Below, in pieces: positions 1 through 9,076 of a stretch of DNA of 64,000 nucleotides. The stretch spans positions 2,976,001 through 3,040,000 of the forward strand of contig OY725503.1 of NCBI GenBank assembly GCA_963281255.1. Direction: 5' to 3'. The notes under the pieces were generated by a model. That model ran no database searches. It saw only the letters and a program-made list of their open reading frames with translations, and had not been told where the DNA came from. Within the stretch, counting starts at the first letter, position 1. Each line of letters opens with the position of its first letter. The DNA comes from Aphrocallistes beatrix. Its lineage: Eukaryota > Porifera > Hexactinellida > Sceptrulophora > Aphrocallistidae. The position numbers and the translations under genes are program-made.

Positions 1-176
1 TTGTCACAAATAAGGGAAGAGGATGAACATGTGTAAGATGGAGCGACGAATGAGTATTTGTAGGACCCCATCCATCCTTATTGTATTTCACTGCAGAACA
101 TATTTTATCCAGGAATGACATCTTAAAAATCAAATCACTAAGGAACATTAAATATCAATAATCAAATTAAATTAGT

Positions 177-597
177 ACAAGCGCTTCGCGGCTGACGGAC
201 GCAAAATGTCCGCCAGAGGCGTCCTTTTTACTCCTAGGTTTTGCATTTATTAATTATAAGAAATATAACATTACTAAAATGTCTGTCTAACTGTTATTAA
301 TCGATATCACTCAAAAATCAAAACTTTTTCCATTTTTCAAATATTGCTGCGTACTGATGACATCATAACAGAGTATAAGTCATCATTTTTGATGAGAGTT
401 GTACCAAATATGACATATATTAATATACACATTCTATTAAAATTTCAGGCTTCTATCCCCTGAAATGGCAGAGTTATAGTCGAAGAAATGAATCTTTTGA
501 AGGTGACTATGATGTAATAATTCTATGATGAGTCGACATTTTCGTCCGAGATGAGAATTTATTGGAACCATCGCCAAAAGAGTGCCACATGCCAAAA
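177..597 (-). repeat. Family A interspersed repeat, copy 1
   Basis: Family A is the commonest repeat in the window, about 450-580 bp when full. One end is GC-rich: a hairpin of GGCGGACA and its complement around TTT or AAA, next to AAGCGCGCTT-like sequence. The body is AT-rich with repeated ATGATGACGTCAT-like stretches, and the other end reads TCTGTAACGAATTGATTG beside a TA microsatellite. In this copy the GC-rich end is first and the far end is lost where the MITE at 600 inserted. There is no coding capacity. A Helitron-like non-autonomous origin is possible but no definite terminus or target duplication was found. Confidence 0.75.
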
Positions 598-599
598 TA

Positions 600-841
600 C
601 AGTCCCGGTAAAAAGTCTGGAATATTGTATGCAAAATATGAATATTCAAGTTTTATCAAAAATAACAAATTTTAATATTGCAGAATATTTTTTATCAGTT
701 TAATGCAATGAAAATCTAGTCTACTCTTTCTATAACACGAAAAGTATAAAATATTTAATTAAAATATATTATATGTTTATTACAGGGTAAATTCAGAAAA
801 ATTGGAAAATACTAAATATTCCAGACTTTTTGCCGGGACTG
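600..841. repeat. Tc1/mariner-type MITE inserted in family A
   Basis: The 242 bp element is bounded by about 25 bp inverted repeats, CAGTCCCGGTAAAAAGTCTG at the left and its near-complement at the right. It is flanked by TA on both sides (598-599 and 842-843). It is too short to code and interrupts the family A copy at 177-597. TA duplication and terminal inverted repeats point to mobilisation by a Tc1/mariner transposase. Confidence 0.75.
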
Positions 842-851
842 TATATATATA

Positions 852-1036
852 CAGTCAGGGTCGCTTATTGTGAACGACCAGGGGACCAAAAAATCGGTTC
901 ATAACAGAGATACTTCATATTAAGCAAACTTGATTCAATATAAATCCTATCTAAAAAATGAAATTGGGACCAGGAGGTCAGTTCATAATAAACGAATGTT
1001 CATATTAAGCGGGTTCATAATAAGCGACCCTGACTG
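852..1036. repeat. TA-flanked MITE, CAGTCAGGG family, copy 1
   Basis: This 185 bp element has inverted ends CAGTCAGGGTCGCTTATTGT and its complement, flanked by TA. Two further copies lie at 2080-3667 (interrupted) and 13145-13327. This copy is uninterrupted, so it shows the empty site for the mariner inserted in copy 2. Confidence 0.85.
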
Positions 1037-1094
1037 TATATACTTTGGGGGATAAGTTCTGTCCCAGCATAATTGGGCATATTTTTTCCACCAC

Positions 1095-1745
1095 TTCCAT
1101 AATCTTAGTTATTATAATGATTAGAAATTGTATATCGAATATTCTGAACGATTTGAGAGTTTATCGAATCTAGAATCTAGAACTACAATTTATAGGACAA
1201 AGTTTGTGAAGAAAAAAGGGGTCGCGTACCACAGCTAAAATCTAGAATACGAGTCAACTGCTTTCCAAACTGTTTATTCAGCTTCGATATTTGGGGATGG
1301 ATTAACTCCCCAAATATTTTGTTGAATGTTGAATTATCAAAGAAATCCATTAAACATAATTCTAAACAAGACGCTGGCAATCCAATGACGAGTTGAAATC
1401 AGGTCAATTTGGACAATACCTCAAAATTACACCTTTTTTTCATATCACCAAATGATCAGGATCATATCTCGAATATCTCTAGATCTGAATCTAATTTATC
1501 TCTTTTGTATGTTTGATGAAAATGTCTGAGCTAAATTTCTCCATAATGTAGGAAGTCTAGAGAGATAATTAGGAAAGTACTGCCCATATTCTCGATTTTA
1601 GTTGCGGCACGCGGCAAATTTTTTCTTTACAAACTTTGTTTTTCAACTTGTAGTTCAAAGTTCTAGATTGGATAATCTCTCACAAAATCATTCAGAATAT
1701 TCGATCTGCAATATCTATCCATAGCATTCTATATACTAAGGCAAT
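1095..1745. repeat. Foldback repeat related to the element at 45128
   Basis: Sequence at about 1125-1255 recurs as its reverse complement at about 1590-1725 (for example CGAATATTCTGAA and AACAAAGTTTGT in opposite orientation). This makes an imperfect foldback with arms near 200 bp. It resembles the TA-flanked foldback at 45128-45869. Ends are not clearly defined here and no protein is encoded. Confidence 0.5.
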
Positions 1746-1790
1746 GGCACTCTATTCAAAATCTGGACCATGGATGGCAATTACCATCGG
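1700..1790. repeat. Distant inverted repeat partner of 5205-5312
   Basis: The segment containing AGCATTCTATATACTAAGGC and TCTGGACCATGGATGG is found in reverse complement at 5205-5290, and in partial form at 43211-43510 and 46390-46450. It is a dispersed non-coding repeat. The pair at 1.7 and 5.2 kb may be the outer arms of an old large foldback. Confidence 0.55.
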
Positions 1791-2079
1791 CTTTCAAAAT
1801 ATCATGTATTGTTATACTGCCTTTCATTACTATTCTAAAGTACTCTAATGTAACATTTGATTGATTTTAATGATTTCGGACCACCCAACCCACTTAAAAT
1901 TAACATATTATTATACACTTTAATGGTAAAATCACAATCAATACACTGCTAAATATAAATACATAATTAAATAAATAAAAGATAAAGTGTGACAATTCAT
2001 TTAGAACTAGACTAGATTCTCCATTCTCTCTCGCTCTCTCTCTCTCTCTCTCTAAAACAAAAGAACATAGAAAAAAATA
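1746..2079. other. Gene-free stretch with TC microsatellite
   Basis: No gene is seen. The segment holds the end of the dispersed repeat, AT-rich sequence and a TC-dinucleotide run at about 2023-2053 just before the next MITE. Confidence 0.6.
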
Positions 2080-2234
2080 CAGTCAGGACCGCTTATTGTG
2101 AACCACCAGGGGGCCAAGAATCTGTTCATAATAGAGATACTTCATATTAATTAAGCGAACTTGATTCAATACAAATCCTATCTAAAAAAGGAATTCGGAC
2201 CAGGAGGTTAGTTCATAGTAAACGAATGTTCATA

Positions 2235-3633
2235 CCGGGTGATTCAAAAAAAAAAAACATACCGGGTGATTCAAAAAAACCCCCAAAAGTTAATGGCTGC
2301 TGTGACCACAATTCTTAACTAAACTCAACGAAACTCGAAATATACGGAGAATGGCATTATATTTATCGCATATTAAAAATTCAGCGTTCTAAATTCATTA
2401 TTTTGTAAATTATAGCAAATGTTCCAAATGTCCTCCTTTTAGCTCTGTACATTTCTTGAGCCGTACCACAAAGTTATTCATGACATCTTTGCATACTGAG
2501 CTGGGAATCTTTCTAATTTCTTCCCTGATGTTTTCTTTCAACTCGCTGATGGTTCTAGGCTTAGTAGTATATACTCGGTCCTTTAGAAAGCCCCATAAGT
2601 AGAAGTCAGGGGGGCTTAAGTCGGGGCTATAGGGGGGCCACTCAAAATCGGTCTTGAGACTGATAACTCTTGAGCCAAAGTGTTCTTTGAGCCAATCTCT
2701 CGAGAAATACGAGGTGTGTGAGCTTGCTCCATCTTGTTGGAACCAAAAGTGAGTCAGAAGTGATGGATAGAGGATTTTGAGCTGCTGCAAGAAGAGATCA
2801 AGGACCTGGACATACCGTTCTTTCGTAATGGTAACCGCCTTGTGATTTTCCTCAAAGAAGAAGGGTCAGATGATTCCTTTAGCCGAAATGGCTGCCCATG
2901 CCGTACATTTTTCTGAATGTAGTGGTTTCTCAGCAACCTCTATTGGTCTCTGGGTTCCCCAGAACACGTTTGTCTTGGAGTTGACTTTTCCGTTTAAGTG
3001 AAAGTGGGCTTCATCGGACATCCACAACAGTGAAAGAAAACGGCCCTGACTTTGAATTTTTTCCAAAAATTTCTTGGCTATTTGAAGTCTTTTTGACTTG
3101 TTAGCAGTTGTTAACTTCTGTTTGGTCTGAATTCTATATGGAAACCTCTTAAGATCATTGATTAGGACCCTTCTGACTGTGCTTGGAGAGATTTTTCTGT
3201 CCAATGACAATGATTGACTCCTCCGCCTGATTGACCGTTTTGGGCTGAATTCGAGTTACGAACCATCCCAATTACTTCCGTTGTTCGCTTCTTTGGCCGA
3301 CCAGAATGCGTTTGTCGGTCATCCGACTTGCTATTGAGGTTTTGAACCGTCCCATGTTTCCTAAACTTCTCCACCCAACGATAGATCAACGATTTATCGG
3401 GAGCAACTTCCGTCTGGAACGATGTACGGAATTGTGTTTTTACAGACTCGTATGAGGAAGTTCTAAAGTAATGTTCCACACAGAAAATTCGGTGCTGCAA
3501 CACCCAATTTGGCATTTTCTGATTGTCTAGACTCATGCTAATAAGAAAATATAAGAATAAATCGGATTAGTAGAGAAATAAAGACAGAGTGATTCAAAAA
3601 CCTTTTGGGTTGCATTTTTTTTGAATCACCCTG
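2235..3633 (-). mobile_element. Mariner-like element nested in a MITE
   Basis: The 1399 bp element is bounded by CCGGGTGATTCAAAAA at the left and the near-complement TTTTTTGAATCACCCTG at the right, with TA at 2233-2234 and 3634-3635. The left end is partly duplicated: CATACCGGGTGATTCAAAAA occurs twice within about 45 bp. The whole length is occupied by one transposase pseudogene on the minus strand. Comparison with the intact MITE at 852-1036 shows the empty site. Confidence 0.85.
2410..3536 (-). pseudogene. Mariner-superfamily transposase, DD41D spacing, broken
   Basis: This is a cut-and-paste DNA transposase pseudogene of about 375 codons reading leftwards. The ATG is at 3536-3534. An N-terminal helix-turn-helix region includes NWVLQHRIFCVEHYF and RWVEKFRKHGTVQN. 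The catalytic Asp candidates are in WMSDEAHF, WFQQDGASSHT and SPPDFYLWG. Counting residues between the second and third gives 41, so it is DD41D-like rather than the DD34D of classic mariner. The C-terminus includes LKGGHLEHLL. Two lesions are visible: a one-base frameshift near 3250, and an in-frame TGA at 2866-2868 where a Gly codon is expected before PFFFEEN. The ends match the flanking inverted repeats, so the gene belongs to this element. It is probably inactive. Confidence 0.85.
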
Positions 3634-3723
3634 TATTAAGCGGGTTCATAGTAAGCAACCCTGACTGTAGTTATATATTTTTAGCCTAGTGTTATCTCTA
3701 TTTCATCATTACGAATGTAGACT

Positions 3724-4334
3724 TCAGAAGAATGACATGACGCTCCAAATAGTTAAATTAGAAGCAACTTCTAGAATTTTAGTATACTCACTCTCTAAAA
3801 CAATACTCTTTTTTATCTTAGCATTAGTGAAATTATGAATGGCATTATTCACGTGTTGAATCGAAGGGGTGGATGAGGAAATTACCTTCTCATTTTTAAT
3901 AATTTCAAATAATTCGACTTCATTAATGATATTTTCCAATGACATGGTATCGGTTAGTGAGTGGCAGGATAGTTAAATTTTGTTTGTTTCCTTATAAAAA
4001 GCCTTGTAATATAAATTTTCATTAATAATTATTTTTTATGGTTCGATTGTAGAAATTTCATTATGATATTGTAAAAAGATGACCGTTGAATTTGATCAAT
4101 AAATAACCCACCGACAGGGAGTTCGACTAGATGCAATTTAGAATTAATACAATTAAGAGTAGAAATAGTAAACTTAGCTTGTTTCTTTGATTCTGCAAGA
4201 CTTTTCTGATATGCTTCTTATATCCTCCTTTACTCCTTGCCATATAGAGATAGTCTTTGACAACTAACAGTAGCGCCATCTGAGAATTGAATGGTCATTT
4301 CGATGTCTTCTTCATGGAAATGGTGTATGCAGAC
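3724..4334 (-). pseudogene. P-element-like THAP transposase remnant (copy A)
   Basis: On the minus strand an acceptor-like TTTCAAG at 4341-4335 is followed by VCIHHFHEEDIEMT. This matches the Cys-x2-His end of a THAP zinc finger and parallels VCVKHFRTEDIE in the better preserved copy at 62347. A stop follows at about 4230. Further downstream come LVELPVGGLFIDQIQRSSFYN and, in 3724-3945, a segment with STPSIQHVNNAIHNF that resembles the SSANVHIQQAID region of that copy. I therefore read it as a truncated P-like transposase with several stops or shifts and no catalytic core. The THAP end is the firmest part; the 3724-3945 match is weaker. Confidence 0.6.
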
Positions 4335-4532
4335 CTTGAAATAAAAAACAAACTACAATAGACTATTGTGATTAAAGTGTATTATCCAACATACTCTCAA
4401 TCGTTTGTTCATCTCGTAGTCTTCTCTCCGCCGAGGTATAGCTCGGAACCATTTTTCACGAGTTACATTGTCAGCAGGAAAAGAGAAAACAGGTTGGATT
4501 CATCTTATCACAATAGTTTGACTTACAACCAG

Positions 4533-4699
4533 CATACATGCCAACCTGAGTCATGATAAAATCGGGACGCAGCGTTGAAAAAAAAGCGGGACATAATGGG
4601 GAAATTTCATTTAAAAGCGGGACACTCGATAAAATGAGGTCAAGAGGAGGGTGAAAAAAGCGGAACGTCCCGCCAAAAACGGGACAATTGGCAAGTATG
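4533..4699. repeat. Probable hAT-like MITE
   Basis: The ends CATACATGCCAACC and TTGGCAAGTATG are imperfect inverted repeats, with GGGAC-containing subterminal sequence on both sides (ATCGGGACGC and AACGGGACAATT). The segment is about 167 bp and non-coding. No clear target duplication was found. Confidence 0.5.
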
Positions 4700-5204
4700 A
4701 ACCAGGTACCAGACGAGCCATGTTGAAAAGTATGCTGTGAATCGAGTAATAGTGAGAATAGGGGTGTGAAGATGAATGTTGAATAGACAAGCGATGTGCA
4801 GATAGGCGATTTGAGTGAGTGACAATATTTTGAGAACATTTTGAAATATCGTAAAAATATCGTTTTTAATTATTATGGGTGACCAAAATGTGGTTAGTCA
4901 TTTTATTCAGTGACGTTTATTAGACAGAAGTTGACACATATTGGTAAATTCACAGGTTTATTTCGAAGTAATTACATCAGTGCATATATTTCCTGAACCC
5001 GAGGTTAAAAAAATCAAGATGTTGTCATTGTAAGGTGATGTATTCTGATATTTTTCACGCATAGATAGATGATGCAAATATCCAGGAAAATGAATTATTT
5101 CAGTTTCGGAAAATTATTCCAAAATATCTTCTAAGTAAGTAGGGAGTATATTAATTTATCATATTTAATCATAAAATCATAAAACTTGATAAATTAATTG
5201 TCTA
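4700..5204. other. Gene-free stretch
   Basis: AT-rich sequence without a recognisable gene or repeat end. Reading frames here are short and show no family motif. Confidence 0.5.
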
Positions 5205-5312
5205 GAAAGTTCGATGGTAATGGCCATCCATGGTCCAGATTTTGAATAGAGTGCCATTGCCTTAGTATATAGAATGCTATGATCTATCATTATAATAACT
5301 AAGATTATGGGA
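5205..5312. repeat. Inverted partner of the repeat at 1.7 kb
   Basis: This is the reverse complement of 1700-1790, continuing into AATAACTAAGATTATGG, which is the complement of sequence at 1095-1120. It is non-coding. Confidence 0.55.
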
Positions 5313-5339
5313 GTGGAGGACCTATATATCTTATATATT

Positions 5340-5545
5340 TAAACGCTAGGATTTTTTATTTTTTTCCAAATTGATTGAAGAATTGGCAATTCGCAGAGAT
5401 ACGAAAATTGACATGTAGGTGTCAAATGATGTATCTACGATTAAGTTCGAAGATCTAAGCGAAATTTTCACACCTATGCAAAAAAATGGAAAACAATTTT
5501 TCACACCTTTTCTATACAATATATCCTTACTATTAAAACTCGATT
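5340..5545 (+). repeat. Family A2 repeat, 5' portion
   Basis: The segment with GATACGAAAATTGACATGTAG and GATCTAAGCGAAATTTTCAC matches 25275-25400 and, in reverse complement, 39045-39110. It belongs to family A2, a repeat with a different body from family A but a related GC-rich end. Confidence 0.6.
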
Positions 5546-5575
5546 ATTGTTTGTGTATATATATATATATATATA

Positions 5576-6075
5576 TCTGTAACGAAATGATTGAAGAAAC
5601 TGCTAGGCGTAGAAGGCTGATTTTTGGCATGTGGGAGTCTTTTGGCTATGGCTCCAGTAAGTTCGGAGCACAGACAAAAATGTCGACTCATCATGGAATT
5701 ATGCCGTCATTGTCAAATTTTTAAAAGTTAAGCAATACAGTTATTTTAGCATAAATCAGTCATTATAAGAGATAGAAGGCTGAAATTTTAATATATTATA
5801 TATACTAACATACTTCACAAATTTTGCAGCTATCATCAAAAAATGATGACTCATCACTTTGTTATGACGTCATCATTACTCATCAAAATTTTGAAAATTG
5901 TCAAATTCGGTGCTTTTTCTTGCGATATCGATTATAATATTAGGACAGACGTATTTAGAGATGTTATTTCCCTTATAATTAATCAATGGTGACCGCAGGC
6001 GACCGGAGGGAGCCTCCGGCGGACACAAAATGTCCGCCAGCTGCGCAGCGCAAGCAAGCGAACCGCGCTTGTATG
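5576..6075 (+). repeat. Family A repeat, copy 2
   Basis: A nearly full copy, from CTGTAACGAAATGATTG beside a TA run to the GC-rich AACCGCGCTTGTA end. The reading frame across its first part is a by-product of the repeat and shows no protein motif. Confidence 0.75.
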
Positions 6076-6300
6076 ACTAAAAAAGCCTAGAGATTGCTTC
6101 AAACAGTTGACATGGGGATTTTAGGGATGTAGATTCTGAAAATCGTATTTTTGAATCTATGTGATAAATTATTTGTTTACTTTTGTTTACAATATTATAT
6201 GAAGTAAACAAATTCCCAAATCGGCTAGATTGAGTAACTCCAGGCGCCTCATGGCGACTCTATGGACACACAGTGTCCGCAAGCCGCGCAGCTTGTATAT
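6076..6300 (+). repeat. Family A2 repeat, 3' portion
   Basis: TTTGTTTACTTTTGTTTACA, then GGCTAGATTGAGTAACTC, then a GC-rich end with GGACACACAGTGTCC match 25640-25940. The last part is shared with family A although the bodies differ. Confidence 0.6.
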
Positions 6301-6312
6301 AGTATATATATA

Positions 6313-8690
6313 CACTACCTGGACAAAGATATTCGACCATCACGAAAACCTCCACACAAATGGTATTAAAGTGGATCTATTCATAAAGGAATATGTACTC
6401 AAACTGTAAAAAATACTCTATTTTTTATTACAAGTTCGGAATCAACACATCCGAATTATTCATTTTTGAAACTTTCACCACGAATACTTATTCTCTTTTT
6501 GAAAATTCTCAAACTGTACCACTTTGTTTCACTAATGGCCATCATATATGATGGCCGTGACTAAGAACAATTTGCATCAGGTATCAAAGGCAGATATTTT
6601 TATACTTGGGAGTTATTAATTGAGTTGGGGCTCTCGATTATGCGTAATTAGAATGTGTAGATTACACAGCTCAAGAGAAATGAGAAAAAAATTTGGTGCT
6701 TTAGAATTTAGACCCATATTGGAGTATATTTGATTTACTGATTTTAATACTACCATCGGTTTTGCTCCATCAGCTCTAGTTTTTGAGATAGAGCATATTT
6801 CCTTAAATACTGATTTCGCTTTCGTGTAAGCTCAATTTGCTATTTGACCCCAATTATTTCATGTTTCTTTAGTATATCAAATCAATTTTTTTGCCTTGAC
6901 TCTAGCTTGAAATGAAGTATTTCTTATTTATTCTAGAACCATATCATGCATTCTTAATTTTTATGTACTATATAATTAAGATTATCTTTTTTATGATTTC
7001 CATTTCAAATACTAGTTATTGTTGTTACATGGCTTTATCACGAAGAAGTTTGCAGTGGCGAAGTCTGAAGTTTGGTGTGCCAATGGTTTGGAGGGAACCA
7101 AAAAACCATTATGATGATTGTTATTTCTGTCTTGTCAACATCAAGGGAATCAATTGTAAGTACAAGATAAACTGGACATATCCTGACCTGAGTCAGCGAG
7201 ACGACCTGTTCCACACTCAGAAGGGGTGCCCATCATGATTTTGAATCATCATCTAAATGAATCAGATATTCCTCATGAAGCAGAATTTTATTCAAGTGAT
7301 AGCGATTTTGAAGACACTTCATCGATGGCCCCCCCCAACGATTTGATCAACTCGAACTGAATGATCTGATCAGGGATCTGGACCTCTCGAAGGAATCTTC
7401 TGAACTGCTGGCATCCAGGTTAAATTATAGAAACTTACTTCATCTTGGAACCCACATTACATATGATCGTAACAGAGAAAGATCTTTAATGCCATATTTT
7501 TCCAACGACCACAGTCTAGTTTGGTACAATGATGTTGGAGGTCTTTTAGGAGAAATGGGTGTACCAGAATACAGGTCAAATAGCAAAGTGGCTACACAAA
7601 ATGCCCAGGCTTCTTGTGTCTTTGGGATAGTCGAGCCAGAAATGACCTCTGGGCGAGAAAAGAGTGGCCCTTGAGAAAAGATATGGTAGTGAGAGAAAGG
7701 AACATCATTAACAAACCTCTGATTAAAAGGGAAAATATCATTCTCCCACCACTGCATATCAAACTGGGCCTCATGAAGCAATTCATAAAGGCTTTGAATA
7801 AGGATAGTTCCTGCTTCCACTATCTATGCAGTTCATTTCCTGAACTGAGCACAGAAAAGTTCAAAGCTGGAATTTTCGATGGTCCCAAGATCAGAAAGCT
7901 CATAAAAGACACACATTTTATTCATTCCATGGATGACACTAAATCTGGGGCTTGGTCCGCATTTGTTTTAGTAACACAAATTTTTTTGAGCAACTATAAA
8001 GCAGCAAATTACTCTGAATTAGTGACCAACATGCTCTCGAAATTCAATGATCTTGGCTGTGACATGAGCATCAAGGTTCATTACCTCCATAACCATTCAG
8101 ATCATTTTCCTGAAAACTTTGGTGACCTAAGTGAAGAACAATGAGAAAGGTTCCATCAAGACATCAAAGTAATGGAAGAGAGGTACCAAGGAAGGTGGGA
8201 TATTCGCATGATGGCGGATTACTGCTGGAGCCTTCGGCGAGACTGTCCAAGCGAATCTCACTCAGGGAGTCCCGTAAAAGACTCTTTTTATGCGTTGACT
8301 GATTCGTGTCTACTGTTTATGTTAATGCTCTTTATACATTATAGCTCTTATGATAACGTATATATGCTTATGGTAAAAATTCGCAACAGCAGTATTCTTA
8401 TATTTATATAAAAATTCAAGATTAATCAGTTGATGTCAATCGAGCATATATTTCAAAAACAAGAGCTGATGGATCAAAACTGAAGGCATTTTCGAATCAA
8501 CGCACAAAATATACCCAAAAAATAGGTCTAACTTCCAAGGCCCAAAATATGTGTTTACCAGTGTTATGATTTAGAAATCAAAAATATTATTTCTTACAGT
8601 TTGAGTACATATTCCTTTATGATTTGACCCACTTTGATACTATTTGTAAGGGGATTTTCGTGGTGGTCGAAAACTTTTGTCCTGGTACTG
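6313..8690. mobile_element. Element with Tc1-type inverted ends enclosing a foreign gene
   Basis: The left end CACTACCTGGACAAAGATAT and the right end, complement CAGTACCAGGACAAAAGTTT, are imperfect inverted repeats. They continue for about 105 bp through ATAAAGGAATATGTACTCAA, and resume further in around CCATCAGCTCT near 6770 and 8460. TA flanks both ends (6311-6312 and 8691-8692). The same end family bounds foldback MITEs at 43574-44455, 46488-46943 and 51328-51805. The interior holds a decayed gene (7031-8294) that is not a Tc1 transposase. Either it was captured between the ends or it inserted into an older foldback. The left arm has about 270 bp (6420-6690) not present in the right arm. 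Confidence 0.65.
7031..8294 (+). pseudogene. Decayed gene of a dispersed repeat-associated protein family
   Basis: The frame from 7031 gives LKFGVPMVWREPKNH and DDCYFCLVN. After a shift near 7230 it continues in other frames with LNDLIRDLDLSKESSELLAS, then YTKCPGFLCLWDSRARNDLW (about 7592-7650), ILPPLHIKLGLMKQF, FDGPKIRKLIKD, an in-frame TGA at 8142-8144, and ERFHQDIKVMEERYQGRWD with MMADYCWSLRRDCP. I recognise these as conserved blocks of a large uncharacterised protein family found in many animal genomes, usually in multicopy. I do not know its biochemical role; the repetitive distribution suggests a transposon origin. Roughly 100 residues appear deleted between EYRSN and GYTKCPGF. At least two frameshifts and one stop make it non-functional. 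Confidence 0.75.
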
Positions 8691-8694
8691 TATA

Positions 8695-9075
8695 TACTTA
8701 GGTCATTTCAAAAGTACTGATCACCCCCCACCAATTTGATATTAAGCAACGACTGATGTGTTATTTAATTAAATATTCTCGAAATAGTCTCCCTTGACTC
8801 GATTACACTCCTTTAGACGGTCTACCCAGCAGCGGAATGTCTTTTTATACTTCGTCTGTGGGATCGATTTCAGGTACTTATGAATGGCGAATCCGATCTC
8901 TATTCGACTAGTGAACTCCTTGCCAGAGAGATGACTTTTCAGCTTGGAAAACAATCAGAACTCACAAGGACTTAGGTCAGGGGAATAGGGAGGGTGATTC
9001 AGTGTAATCCATATGGTAAATTGTATCAAATCCAGCGCCCTCAATACTCGGCTCTTCCGATTGTTGTGCCAAGAA
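8695..9075 (-). pseudogene. Mariner transposase C-terminal fragment
   Basis: On the minus strand HPPYSPDLSPCEF is followed by a stop, then LFSKLKSHLSGKEF and VDRLKECNRVKGDYFENI, ending at 8769. This is the C-terminal third of a mariner (DD34D-type) transposase. The usual third catalytic Asp position reads Glu in PCEF. Sequence at 8694-8720 (GTCATTTCAAAAGTACTGATC) looks like the element's terminal repeat. The N-terminal two thirds are missing, cut where the hAT sequence starts. Confidence 0.75.
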
Positions 9076-9076
9076 T

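Larger units (their letters stand above)
2080..3667. repeat. CAGTCAGGG-family MITE, copy 2, split by a mariner
   Basis: The left part (2080-2234) and right part (3634-3667) together match the uninterrupted copy at 852-1036. The break falls at the TA of GTTCATATTAAGCG. The interrupting DNA is a mariner element whose insertion duplicated this TA. Confidence 0.85.

Noticed and set aside
4471..4839. A 122-codon minus-strand frame with several Cys and Phe residues
   Set aside because: It overlaps the hAT-like MITE at 4533-4699, has low complexity and no motif; it is most likely chance.
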